64,000 nucleotides of DNA from Sweltsa coloradensis (taxonomy: Eukaryota > Arthropoda > Insecta > Plecoptera > Chloroperlidae), in contig JAMZAV010003223.1 of the NCBI GenBank assembly GCA_024449915.1, positions 1-64,000 on the forward strand, read 5' to 3'. Positions 48,346 through 60,020 of the stretch are shown here, piece by piece; the stretch's first letter is position 1, and each line of letters begins with the position of its first letter. A model generated the notes under the pieces. It made no database searches, had not been told where the DNA came from, and saw only the letters and a program-made list of their open reading frames with translations. A program made the position numbers and the translations under genes.

Positions 48346-48635
48346 TACCTACTGTCAAAAACTGTCCATACCAAACCGAAAGATGGTTATCCGTCATAAT
48401 TATACCTCTCTACATTCCCCTGTGATCATCCTCCTCCCACGCCACCGCATAACCCTTCTCTAGAACCTTCTCTAGACCTCCAAAACATCCCCCACTTATA
48501 ACGGATCCTTAAGGATCTTTTAAGGCCTACGTCTCAGGAACTGTAGGCTAGGCCCTACAGGGGCATTAGGCATGGGTACAGGAAATAGGGAATATGGGGT
48601 TAACATACCCTAAACTTGATTTGAAGAGAAAACCT

Positions 48636-48740
48636 CACCGGTTAGCAATTCTTGAGCGTTTTGCGACAGCAATTTGTTGTTTTACCTGATCCTCACCCTC
48701 TTTTTGAAGACCAGATAGCTGGTTAGCTTGTAAGTCATCC
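48636..48740 (-). CDS. Possible first coding exon, unassigned
   Basis: Minus strand ATG, then DDLQANQLSGLQKEGEDQ, VKQQIAVAKRSRIANR, followed by a donor-like GTGAGG. It looks like a soluble helical segment. QVKQQIAVA recalls the small TIM family (TIMM13) but the next residues do not fit. No downstream exon recognised. Confidence 0.28.
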
Positions 48741-49199
48741 ATAGTTATATAGGCTAGCCCAATTAAATTTAACGGTGAAAAGTAAAGATTCGATATCATG
48801 AACCAACAGAAAAATCCATTGTCCCATCGCATACCGAGAGAGAGGAACAGGGGATTGCATGTGCTTTCGACTTTCAGGGAACACGACCGTGGTTTCGACT
48901 CGGAAGTAGAATTAAGCGTCCAGAATAGCAAACTTACAACGACCAATCAATTCACAGAAAATGTTTGGCCGGTTACTATTACTACAAGTTCGCCACCATA
49001 ATTTCTCTAAACATGAAGCCATAACCACCGTTTCAGTTAGGCCTACTTTGCGTTTTCATGTCGTTTTGCGCGTGTTTTCTTCTAGTTTGTTCGACGAATG
49101 TGTGATATATTTAATAGGCTAGTAAAGTGTAACTTTTTGACATTGTATACGTTTGCGGGTTCTGCCTTCGGAATAGCCAACTCGTTTTTGGGTAAGTTG

Positions 49200-49760
49200 G
49201 GGGCCTTTGGCTGGTCTGGCCATCTTTTTTGGGCCAGAGGCCTGGGGGCCCCTAGTCTAGGGCTAGGGTGGGTTTAGACCTGGGAAAACCCCAATTTCTG
49301 CATACCTATGTCGACGTAAATATGGTCTTTATGGCTGTAGAATTTCCTTGTGTGGTTAGTTTGGGGGCTCAAGGTTTTTGCCTAACCCAGGCCTTGTCAA
49401 AACACTAGGCCGGGCTAGGCCCCGGCCTTTTGGCCCCCCCGGGTTAAATTATTTTGCACAGGGAGGTAGGGGCCCAGGCTGGCCCTAGGTTAGGTCCCAT
49501 TTTTTTTTTTTTTTTTTTTTTAGCCTTCTTTGGGGCCTACACTTTTGGGTCCCCCCCCTTTTGGGGCAATTTTTTTAAAAAAAAAAGGGGTAATTAATTT
49601 TTAAAATTTTGTTTAAAAATTATTTTTAAAAAAATGTTTTTCTATTTCTTGAAACATTTGTATGTTACCTTTTTTTAGGGCCCATAATTAAATTTTTTTT
49701 TTTTACAAAAAAGAATTTTTAGAAGGGCCTAAGGGGCCTGTTTTCCCCAAAAAAAATAAA

Positions 49761-49792
<32 letters not shown>

Positions 49793-49793
49793 G

Positions 49794-49845
<52 letters not shown>

Positions 49846-49851
49846 AAAAAG

Positions 49852-49886
<35 letters not shown>

Positions 49887-50102
49887 AACCGAGACGGGAA
49901 AAACAAACTACGGAAGGGTTTTAATAAATCAAAGGGAAAAAACTTTCCCACCCACCTTTTGGGTTTTTAAACCCTCTAAAAAACGCTCGGCTTTCCCACT
50001 CTTTTTTTTGGGCTTTTACGGGGGGGGGAGGTAAGGGGGGGGGAAAAAGGGGGTTTGGGTTGCGCCCGCTGGTTGGGGTAAATAAAAACCCGGACATTTT
50101 GC

Positions 50103-50134
<32 letters not shown>

Positions 50135-50184
50135 AAAAAAAAAAAAAAAAAAATTTAAAATAATCCCCTTATTTAAAAAAGTCT
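49200..50184. other. Homopolymer-rich stretch, probably poor assembly
   Basis: T-runs and A-runs of 20-50 (49500-49520, 49740-49890, 50107-50152) and G-runs. The 82-codon Phe-rich minus frame at 49703-49951 is only poly-A read as Phe. No gene. Confidence 0.7.
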
Positions 50185-53100
50185 ACAAAGTTCCCCAAAT
50201 ACCCCGTACGAGGTGTGTGGACAAAGTAGGGGGTTAGTGTGGGGGGGGGGGCCTAAGAAAAAGCTCACACCAAAATTTAGCTTCTTATATACTATATTAG
50301 GTAACATGGATAATCTAGTAGGTTTTCAACAAAATTTCTACATTTTTACTTTGAATGTGATTTTATTAAACAACGTTTTTACATCGGAAGTCAAAAATGG
50401 AAAAAAAGTAGCTTGCTCACGTGATGTCCCCCAATAAGTATGGGATTGGGAAATTTTCTACAATTTTTAAATTTGATGATTTGAGAAAGTCTTTTACTTC
50501 GGAAAAAAAAATTTTAAATCTTTTCCCTCTTAAAAAAATTTAACATCAAAGTCTTTCCCCCGGCCTACAACATTTGACGCACTCATAAAAAGACTTCAGG
50601 ACTTTTTTTTTAAAAATTTAAACCAAAAAAATCATTCACTTGAAGTGATCGTCGTCCAAAAGTTTTGGTTCAGGGGCCTCTTCACACCTGGATTTCTTCT
50701 AGTGGGGGGTTGTTCAAAAAATTAAAGGGTATTTTTTGATCAAGCAAGCCGTTTTTTGCACAAATTTTACACTTAAAATTAAACATTTTGACCCGCGCTC
50801 ATAATTTTTGGGGATGTGGGGGCCGGGGGGGGGTATTTTAAAAAAAGGGGGGGGAATTATTTTAAACATTTGGAAGTCGATATGTAAAAAAAGGGTGTCT
50901 TTTTCACAATTTTGGGGGTCGACAATTTAAATGCAGATAATTTAAACTTTGTAAATCAACCATTGGGCCCAAGGGCGCCATATTGGAAAACGCCCCCACA
51001 TACAAAATTTTCAAAAGCCGTTACTTGGCCTTTTTGGGTACAATTCTGACTAAATCGTCTCGCAAAACACGCCTTTGACTTTTTATTCGCGATGGGGCAA
51101 TCAACTTTCCCGGAATGCTGCCATTTTGAATTTTACAGGTGTCCGAGATGTGGTCAAAGGGTAAAGGGGTTCTAGGTTTTTATTTGTGATACAAGCAACC
51201 TTTTTGCACAATTTTTCTTTTTAAAAATTGAAACTTTTGACCCGCAACTCAAAATGTTTTAGCATGTGGGGGGGGGGGGGGGGGGGTATTTTTAAAAAAA
51301 AAAAAAAGGGGGGGGGGGGGAAATTATTTTAAACATTTGGAAAAGCCATATTACAAAAAGGGTGTCTTTTTCCCAATATTTTGGGTCAAAAAATTTAATG
51401 CTGATAATTTAAACTTTGAAAGAGAAACCCTTTTAAAGGCCCCAAAGGGGCCCCATATTGGGAAAACGGCCCCCCATACACAATATTTCTGAAGCCGTTA
51501 CTTGGCCTTCTTTGGTTCAGTTCTGACTAAATCGTACTCGCTGAACACCCGTGACTCAAATTCGCGATAGGCAATCGACTTCCCCGGGGAAACCCGCCAT
51601 TTAAATATTACGGGTATCCAGATTTTGGTAAAATTTGGGAAATTGAAAAATTTAAACTTATGCATGCTTGGGGGAAAATTTGGTTAAAAGGGTCTTTTTC
51701 AGATATTTGAGGTCAAAATTTTTTTGAGGACCTTTTTAAAATTCGAAGGCTTCCCATTTAGGCCCAAACGGCGCCATATTTTATAGCCCCAAGTCGTTGA
51801 GACTTCTTTTGTGGGGTAAATTGGCCCCGGGTTGGTTATTAATTTCCCCCTAAATGTACCCCGAACACACCAGAAACATTTAAAGTGCATTGCAAATTTT
51901 TTCATGGTATGGGGTGGTGTTTTTTTCCTTCTGTGGTGCAACATCATTGTAAAAATATTGATTTTGGGTTTAAGATTAAAATTTAAAATTTTATTGGTTT
52001 TTTGCCTCAATAAGGTGTTGGCATGGCTAAGTGAAATTTTATTTTTCTACAGATATATCTCCCTGCAAAAAATGTCGAAAAAAACAAAGAGTTTCGTAGT
52101 GTCCCCTGCAGCTCTTGCCTCTTTTCCTCCACCGTTGTTTGGAGAAAATGATGCTTTGCCAAAAAAGGGGTGGTAGAAATTGTTACAAAAATCCTAATCA
52201 CGCAATGCGAAAAGGGGTTTATTTTACACTAGCGTCCGCCTTTTCCCCGCTCCGGGCCTATGTTTTTCCCACTCCCTTGTGGTTAAATGTCAGCGTTTTG
52301 GTGAGGGCCATGGTAAGAAGCCAACCTAAGAGAAAGTAGCCTGTGGCTAAAACAGCGCTAGGGCCCTACTTTGCCCCAAAAGGGGGTTTAAAGTTTTAAA
52401 GTATAACTTTGTCTAAAGCAAAAGACTCTAGAGATTATACTACACAGTAAAACCTTCCAATCTAAAGAAAAAACCAGGAAATCTGTTTAAATATGCGTTC
52501 CACTACCCGTCGTAAACTTAAGGAAAAACATTGCTTTATATTACTGCGCCGGCTAAACGGGGGGGGAACCAAATCGTCGATGTGAAACTGAAAAAAATTT
52601 ATGAGCAAGTAAAAAAACTGTGCACAATTTTGGGGGGCACGCAACTTCAAGCCCGCTAATTCTTGATGGAGATTTTGGTAGCCCCAAAAAGCTAAATATC
52701 ATCCTAGATGTTTATGGGAATTTTTCAAACGATGCCGACAGAAAAGTGCTAATTCTGAAGGTGATCAAGATCAATCATCTCAAGGGCTGGCATTCCGGGT
52801 CTACTTAGTGATGAACGGAAAAATAACGCTATGGAAAGCAGTGCGTTTTAGAAAGGCCGCTTCCCGTGCTATGTACAGGGGCCCAAACTGTCGCAGCTGC
52901 CGGGTTTTTTGACGAGGGTTTCTCATAGAGGAAAAGCTACAAACTGAGGCTTAAAATTTTTCCCCTTTCCCCGAACTAAAGTGTAAAAATCTGGTAAGGG
53001 GGCTTTTCTCATCCCCAAAAATGCTGAAAAACTTAACCCCTGGGTAGAGAGGGCTGACCGGAAGAGGGCGCATTTTCATCGATTTTGTTGGTAAAATAAA

Positions 53101-55000
53101 AAAAGACAATCCAAATGCCCCACGTCCTTTAAGGCACTTGTACTAAGATCAAGAGAAAAGCTCCCATTGCCTTCTTTGCCATTTTTAAATGGTTCCTATG
53201 GTTCAACCTTAAAACAATGTAGGGCAACTCTCCCGGCGCTTACATTCCAAAATGATATGTCAATTTCCGACTAGGCCCCAAAGGGGATACTGTGAGGACA
53301 ATAAGCAGCACAAACCACCTTTCCATATACTTTGGGACTTTTTCCGCTTTGGGCGAAATGAGACAAGCGCCAAATAGAAAAGCTACATAAGATCGAGTAA
53401 GTTCCCTTAAACCAACTTGATGACATTGATGTTTTTTTTTACCCTTAGACCCTTGACCCGTCTCGGGCACCTGCAAATTCAAAAATGGCGGCATTTCCCG
53501 AAGTTGGGTTTCCCTATGCGAATCTAGAGCCAGGGGTGTTCATGATACGTTTAGTCAGAATTGATACCAATGAAGGCCAAGTAACGGCTTTGAAATATTG
53601 TGTTGTGGGGGGCCCTTTTTCCAATATGGCGCCCTTGGGCCTAAAAGGGCCCTTTTACAAAGTTTAAAAATTTTCTGCATTAAATTTTTCCCTCAAAATA
53701 TTGAAATGACCCCCCTCTTGTACATATCGACTTCCAAAATTTTTTTTTAAAAAAATTCCCCCCCCCCCCCCCCCCCCTTTTTTTTAAAATACCCCCACGC
53801 GCCCCCCCTTCTCAAATTATTATGAGCTGCGGGTCAAAAAGTTTCAATTTTAATGTAAAATTTTTTAAAAAAGGCTTGCTTGTGTCACAAAAAGCCTAAC
53901 CCCTTTAAAACCCCTTTGACCCCCATCTCGGACACCTGTTATATTCAAAAAGGGGCATTTCTGGAATTTTATTGCCCTATCGCGAAAATTTGAGTCACAG
54001 GGTTTCAGCGAGTACGATTTAGTCAGAATTGATCCAAAGAAGGCCAAGTAACGTGCTTTAGTAACTATTGTGTATTGGGGGGGGCCCTTTCCAATATGGC
54101 CCTTGGGGCCTAAAGGTTGCTCTTACAAAGTTTTTAAATTTCCCGCATTTTAAATTTTTCGCCTCAAAAAAATGTGAAAAAGAACCCTTATTTTACATAT
54201 CGACTTCCAATTGTTTAAAAAAATTTCCCCCCCCCTTTTTTTAAAAAACCCCCCACGCGCCCCCCACATGCTCAAATCATCATGAGCTGCGGGACAAAAT
54301 GTTTCAATTTGTAAGTGTAACACTTGTGCAAAACGGCTTGCTTGTATCACAAATAGCCACATATTTGCCTTTTTTTTTGGGCAAACAACACTAGACTATT
54401 CGTCAGATGACCCCAATACGATTCCAGCATCGGAATCAGAATCAGACATTTCTTCACGAAACAGTTGTTTTTGCAACCTCCAAGGTGTTTTTCTTTTTCA
54501 TTATTTTCTTTCCCCCACATTTATTTTCTCCCTGCCCTTTCTTTGAAGCTGCTACTGCAATTTGGTTAGTGTGGACATGTCCACACTAACCCCCTTCAAT
54601 GCTGTCCACAGTAGCCCCATGCAGCCAATTTTTGCTAACATTGTCATAATTTAATAGAACTAGATAATTTTCAAAAACCTTTATAGGTAGTCTGAACTGT
54701 AGGCCATATAATAAGGCACATTATGCAACATAACATTGATTTGAATTAGGCCTATAAGGTTAAGTATCTAAATTCACAAATGTCCCATGTCCACAAAACT
54801 TTACCAGCAATGGAGCAAACAGAAGCCATGCAGATATCTTGAAACCTGTTGAACTCAGCAACACCAAATTACATGTGAATGAAGGTAACAGTGTAGCCAA
54901 CAACTGAGATTTTTTTCAGAATTTATACTTCCTTCATTGGCGGGATATTTAAAGTGTCCACACTAACCCCCTGTACACACTAGCCCCCCTCTCCCCTACT
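50185..55000. mobile_element. Large inverted-repeat structure of ~4.8 kb
   Basis: GGGGGTTAGTGTGG near 50230 is matched by CCACACTAACCCCC near 54578 and 54957. Left-arm blocks (GGCGCCATATTGG, AGCCGTTACTTGGCCTT, CAATTCTGACTAAATCG) occur twice as a tandem (about 50970-51060 and 51440-51540). They occur twice inverted (about 53540-53640 and 54020-54100). A candidate frame in the centre (51832-52176) includes an acceptor-like ctacag and then MSKKTKSFVVSPAALASF. Indels in homopolymers make coding unreadable. Confidence 0.5.
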
Positions 55001-55266
55001 ATCTAGGCCTATTAGTATGGGGCGGTATTCTAACCCCCTGTCCCCCTAAGCCCCTGGACCCTTTTTTGGCTTCTAAGCCCTGTGACCGGGGTTGTGCTAC
55101 ACGTTGCGAAGCGGGCTAAGAAGACAAACCGGTCCGGGCTTTAGAAGACTAAAAGTCTTTTTAGGCCCTGTCTCCTAACGCCCGCACGAAAACCTTGTTC
55201 GATCCTATGAGCCATTACAAAATAAGAAATGATAACGAATTTTTAAGTGTTTATTATTATCGTTTT

Positions 55267-56881
55267 TTGGATGAGCGAAGCGAAGACTTAAATTTTCACC
55301 GACCCCCCAAAAAAATTTTAAGCTCGTGCGTTTTTGCTTTGTTTTTTGTTTTTTTTCCGTCTGTAATTGTTCGCTCTCTACCGGGAATACGGCATATGCG
55401 ATCTTGATGAAAATTTGAGGGCACCTTCGAAATCTCTGAACTTAGACTTGCTACGTTTTTGGGTACAATCGAAGAAATATTTCTCATGAATATCGTACTT
55501 TTACGATTTTTTTTCCCGGGTTTTTAGTGCGATATTTCGTGACATTTGGGCCGATTCTGACCAAACGGGTGGGGATACAACGTTCTATTTCACATGCACT
55601 TTAAAGGTAATGGTGATGTATTGACGTTTGAAAGCTAAAGTTGAAAAGTTAGCCAGAATCTATAGAAATAAAGGTTTTAATTTGAGTTTTTTGAGGTGTT
55701 AAATATTAAAACCATTATTTCTATTGATTCTGCCTAACTTTTCCAACTTTTTCTCTCAAAAGTCAATACATCACCCTTACATTAATGTCCATGTGAAATA
55801 TAAACGTTGTAGCCCAACCCTTTTGGTCAAATCCCCCAAATGAAACGAAAATATAGTTTTAGATCTTTTCTCACAGCCTTGAAATGAAAACTTCACATGA
55901 GATTTTATCCCTTACCCACAGCCTTGTTACAACAATCAAAGATCCAACAGACCAAATGATTGCTTTGTATGGGCCTGTTTAATATGTTTTTATTGGATGA
56001 CGAAGCGAAGACTTCAATTTCACCGACCCCCCAAAAATTTAGCTCGGGTGTTTTTTTTTTTTTTTTTTTTTTTTTTCCGTCTGTTTTTTTTCGTTTCTCT
56101 ACCGGGCAAACGGCATATGCGATCTTAATGAAATTTGACACGACCTTCGTTTTCCTCATGACTTAGACTTGCCAACGTTTTTGGGTACATCGAAGAAATA
56201 TTTCTCATGAATATCGTACTTTTAACGTTTTTTTTTTTCGATTTTTAGTGCGTTTATTTTCGTGACATTTGGACCGATTCTGACCAAACAGTGGGGCAAA
56301 AACGTTCATATTTCACATGCACATTAAGGTAACAGTGATGTATTGACGTTTGAAAGAAAAATTTGAAAAAGTCAGCCAGAATCTATAGAAATAAGGTTTT
56401 AATTTGATTTTTTTGAGGTGTTAAAATATTAAACCTTTATTTCTATAGATTCTGGCTAACTTTTTCAACTTTTTCTTTCAAAAGTCAATACATCACCCTT
56501 ACCTTAATGTCCATGTGAATATGAACGTTGTAGCCCCACCCGTTTGGTCGAATCCCCCCAAAATAGCACGAAAATATAGATTTTAGATCTTTCTCACAGC
56601 CTTGAAATGAAAACTTCACATGATATTTTTACCTTACTCACAGCCTTGTTACAAAAAAATCAAAGACCCAAACCCAGACCAAATGATTGCTTTGTATGGG
56701 CCTTTTTAATATTTTTTTTATTTTAAATTAATATTAACATTTTATAATTAAAAGCCCCTCCATCAACGCGACTAAAAAAGCGTTTGCGATGCTTCCTAGT
56801 TATTTTTAAATTAAATGTTTTAAAATTAAAAAGCTAAATCCATCAACGCGACAAAAAAAAGCTTTTGCGAAGCTTCCTAGT
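55267..56881 (+). mobile_element. Helentron-like family A (variant 2), outer copy
   Basis: TTGGATGAGCGAAGCGAAG start at about 55267. The 3' end CCATCAACGCGAC, GCTTTTGCGAAGCTTC, CTAG is at about 56877-56880. Inside, GATTCTG(C/G)C(T)AACTTTT(T)CAAC and its inverted copy form a central foldback. Interrupted at 55995 by a copy of the same family. Confidence 0.68.
55995..56801 (+). mobile_element. Helentron-like family A (variant 2), inner copy
   Basis: TTGGATGACGAAGCGAAGAC to GCGTTTGCGATGCTTC, CTAG. Inserted in the outer copy next to a T-rich site (TTTTTAT/T). Outside sequence resumes ATTTTTAAATTAAATG. Confidence 0.68.
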
Positions 56882-57896
56882 TTAAAAGTTAGTACCCACA
56901 GGACCGGAAGCAAAATGTTTTCGACTATGTAATTTGATCCACACGTGCATTCGTCGCTTACAGCGTAAAATAGCCTAAAAAGGACAAAACGTGCACTATT
57001 TTTTTTTGTGTAAATGGAAACTTGTAAAAACAGGGTAAATTAACAAAAATTACTAAAAGTTCCCATTATTTATTTTTTAAATACGAATTTTGGAAGAAGT
57101 AAAAACGATTGTTCATGAGACGTCTCCCCTTGGTAGTAAAAAATATATATGCGAATATGTAAATTTTGTCTTAAGTTAAGCCACAGTGGAAGAACGTTAA
57201 CACTGAATTGCATCGAATAATATGCGTCTAGTTTATAATACTAGTGGTCCTGTAGAACAGCAAGATTAAGCATAGTAAATTAGTATTTTCGGGGTTCCTT
57301 AGTTGTATTAATTTTATTAGTAGAAACGAAATTGTATTTTTTCTGATCATTTACACTTCTGTCTTTTTTCGCTTGAGGCAATCGAATATGATTAAACACA
57401 GTTGATCGAAACGACAGCGTGAAATTAAAATATAAGACACAGAGAAGTGATCCGCGATACATATTATTTCGTGTATATTTCGGGATTTGAAAGTATAAAA
57501 TTTGAGTAGTATTAAGAATATTATAAGGCGTAGATAAAGATAAAAAAAAGTGGAGTAAGGGCCTAGGCCTACGGGCAAATTAAGTGCGAAAAGTGAAACT
57601 ATAACTTTAAAATTGGCACTTTTTACTATTTCGGGTACAGAAGTTCAAATTCGATGGCTCCAAGGTGAGCTTCTCTGACTTTATTATTAATAAAAATTAA
57701 AAAATTAATTAATTTAGAAACCCAGACTACCTAATATCAAATTGAGCCTAAAGCTTATTTATGAGGAATAAATAAATGTCAAAATATATTTTTAAATATA
57801 AATACGATATTGTAATATTTAGATAGGTATCTATACTACAAACTTGTCGTGGTCTTTCGTAGGTCTACTTTCAATTTCACCTTTTCTTTCAATATA
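56882..57896. other. No feature recognised
   Basis: AT-rich single-copy-looking sequence. Minus frames at 57280 and 57351 carry no domain. Confidence 0.3.
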
Positions 57897-58033
57897 AACA
57901 TAGCCTATCATCATATATGGTCTTACAGTTGACCCCGCCCTTATACCAACTATACTTAAAAAGCGTATTATTTACATCAATATAGTTAGGGCCTATCAAA
58001 CTTGAATGCAAATGTTCCCGGGTACTAAACATA

Positions 58034-58477
58034 TGCATAAAAATAAAATAAATAAATTGTATTTAGAGTCTACCCACTCAGTTTTATAACTGATTTTCCC
58101 AGTGGGGGACAGTAAATCAAAGCAACCAAGCCAACCCTGTAGCCCCCGACGAAATCGACGAGTGAGCGAAAACCCAAACCAAAGATCGATTTTTGTAATA
58201 GGAAATATAGCAATCAGTGGTATGGACAGTGCAACACCCGCGATCCACGCCAGAATCCACAAGGCGGATTCAGAACAACTTTGAATTTATTATGTGCCTT
58301 GTTGCTAGGACGGCTCCAAACCAAAGTCACCGTTTACAAACTCCTAAGACAGAAACTGATGGACTTAAGTCCAAATCAGAAGTAAAAAAATTTCTGCCCT
58401 TTGACGGGAATCGAACCCTGGACCTTCTGCATTGGAAGCAGATACGCCTAACAACAAGCCCAAACGAGCCACACAAG
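58034..58477 (-). mobile_element. Gly-tRNA-derived SINE, full length
   Basis: Same head (anticodon arm CTGCTTCCAATGCAG, B box GGGTTCGATTCCCG), body and tail as at 31988. More single-base indels. Splits the family-C end of the compound repeat. Confidence 0.8.
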
Positions 58478-58513
58478 ACCAACTCGTCTAACAACGACTT
58501 GGCGTTTTTCTAG

Positions 58514-58625
58514 TCTAGTTTTGGCTAAGACGCCCTTTTACCCGAAATGTGTGGGACGGGGATACCTGGGTCCAATCCCCTGGTCGGGAAAAGATTTTGT
58601 TATTTCTGGATTGTATTTTAAAAAT
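58514..58625 (+). mobile_element. tRNA-derived SINE (second type), copy 3
   Basis: TAGTTTTGGCTAAGACGCCC, GGGTCCAATCCCCTGG, then TTTCTGGATTGTATTTTAA. Diverged B box. Confidence 0.55.
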
Positions 58626-59090
58626 TATTAAACATGTTTTGAAATGCATATAACGCAGTGTATAGTCTCATCTGTGACAATAATATAGAAAACATAGCCG
58701 TAAGGTTTCCCTCAATATCCGAGCGGAATGTGGGGGTAACTTGATCGTGCAGATTCGATACACCTTGGGCCCTGCATTTTCACGGCCGGGCAATTACAAA
58801 CCAAAAATATTTTTTTCAAAACAACAATTGTTTTTAAAATAGGTCCTACACATTAGCAGCCTATTTTCCAATTTGTTACTTCTTGTAGTTACATCGCAAC
58901 GAACCTAGCTGATTTTGTTAACAGTTCTCAGTTAAACTTGTACCGGATGCCTGTCTAAAATTTCAGCTAAATCTGTTCAGCGATTCGGCTGATTTTCGAC
59001 GTACACACACGCACGCACAGACTCACAGAATGAGCGACGGGTTTGAGTTGAATGGAGACACTCAGTCGCTTCACTCCCTCGTTTAATATA

Positions 59091-59366
59091 GATTGTTGTA
59101 GACATATTGATTCATGTTGATGAAATTTAAAGGATACCTCGACTACATTTTAGTTAAATTATACCTCTTTTGACTAATGTGTGAGAATGTATACCTAAAC
59201 TTGTTGCCAGTGGCAGTACTTTTTTTGATATAATTTGTTGATTTTGCTTGATTTTTTCTTTGATTATTTTAAATTTCTCTTTAAAATTTAAACGGGAAAC
59301 GTTGGTTGAAATAATAAAAGTGCACTGATAAACCCGAAAAATAATTATGCCATTATATTATTATTT
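59091..59366. other. No feature recognised
   Basis: AT-rich. Nothing seen beyond T-runs. Confidence 0.3.
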
Positions 59367-60020
59367 AAGGTTTTTTGCATCGTCCTCTAAACTATATTTA
59401 AAAATCAAGGAAATATGACTGCAATCTTATCTTGTGAGTGAGGTCTTAAACTTAAAGGAAAATATATTTTGTAATATTTTGAGCAGGATGTTACGTTCTC
59501 TGTCAGTCATTATATGCAAATTTTTGGACAAAAAGTTGGAACACTGAGCAAGGTGTTATACTTAATTTAGAGCGACGATTTTTTATATTGTTTCTAAAAA
59601 TCTTGCCTTCCACCTCCTTAAAAGGGAAAAAACAATTTTGTGAAATATCGTTCAATGTTCTATTTTTTTCGTCCGCAGGTACAAAACTCTTTTTTGTACC
59701 CTGACCAAAAAAATCGTATATCGAACGTATTTCAAAAATTGTTTTTTTCCCTTTTAAGGAGGTGGAAGGCAATGATGTGAAGTAACAATATTCAAAAAAA
59801 TCGTCGTTTTAAAATTAACACCTAGCCGAGCCCAGTGTTCCCCCTTTTGTCCCAAAATTCGCATATTATGGCTAACAGGTACGTATCGTCCCGCCCCAAA
59901 AAATACAAAATATATGTTTTTGTTATCTTCAAGACCCTCACTCATTAGATAAGATTGCCCTCATCTTCCTTTAATTTTAAAATTTGTTTAGTTAGAGGAC
60001 GATACAATAGCCTTAACTAG
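59367..60020. mobile_element. Foldback element of ~650 bp
   Basis: CATCGTCCTCTAA, AATCTTATCT, GAGTGAGG and CCTTCCACCTCCTTAAAAGG on the left are matched in inverted order by CCTTTTAAGGAGGTGGAAGG, CCTCACTCATTAGATAAGATT and TTAGAGGACGATA on the right. The 89- and 63-codon minus frames lie inside it. Confidence 0.75.

Larger units (their letters stand above)
57897..59090 (+). repeat. Compound repeat unit, copy 2
   Basis: Same block order as 38755-39527, with a Gly-tRNA SINE inserted between ACTAAACATATGCAT and AACTCGTCTAACAACG. Ends in repeat D (GCACGCACAGACTCACAGAA, TCGCTTCACTCCCTCG). Confidence 0.72.

Noticed and set aside
49703..49951. 82-codon Phe-rich reading frame
   Set aside because: It is a poly-A tract read on the other strand; no protein signal.
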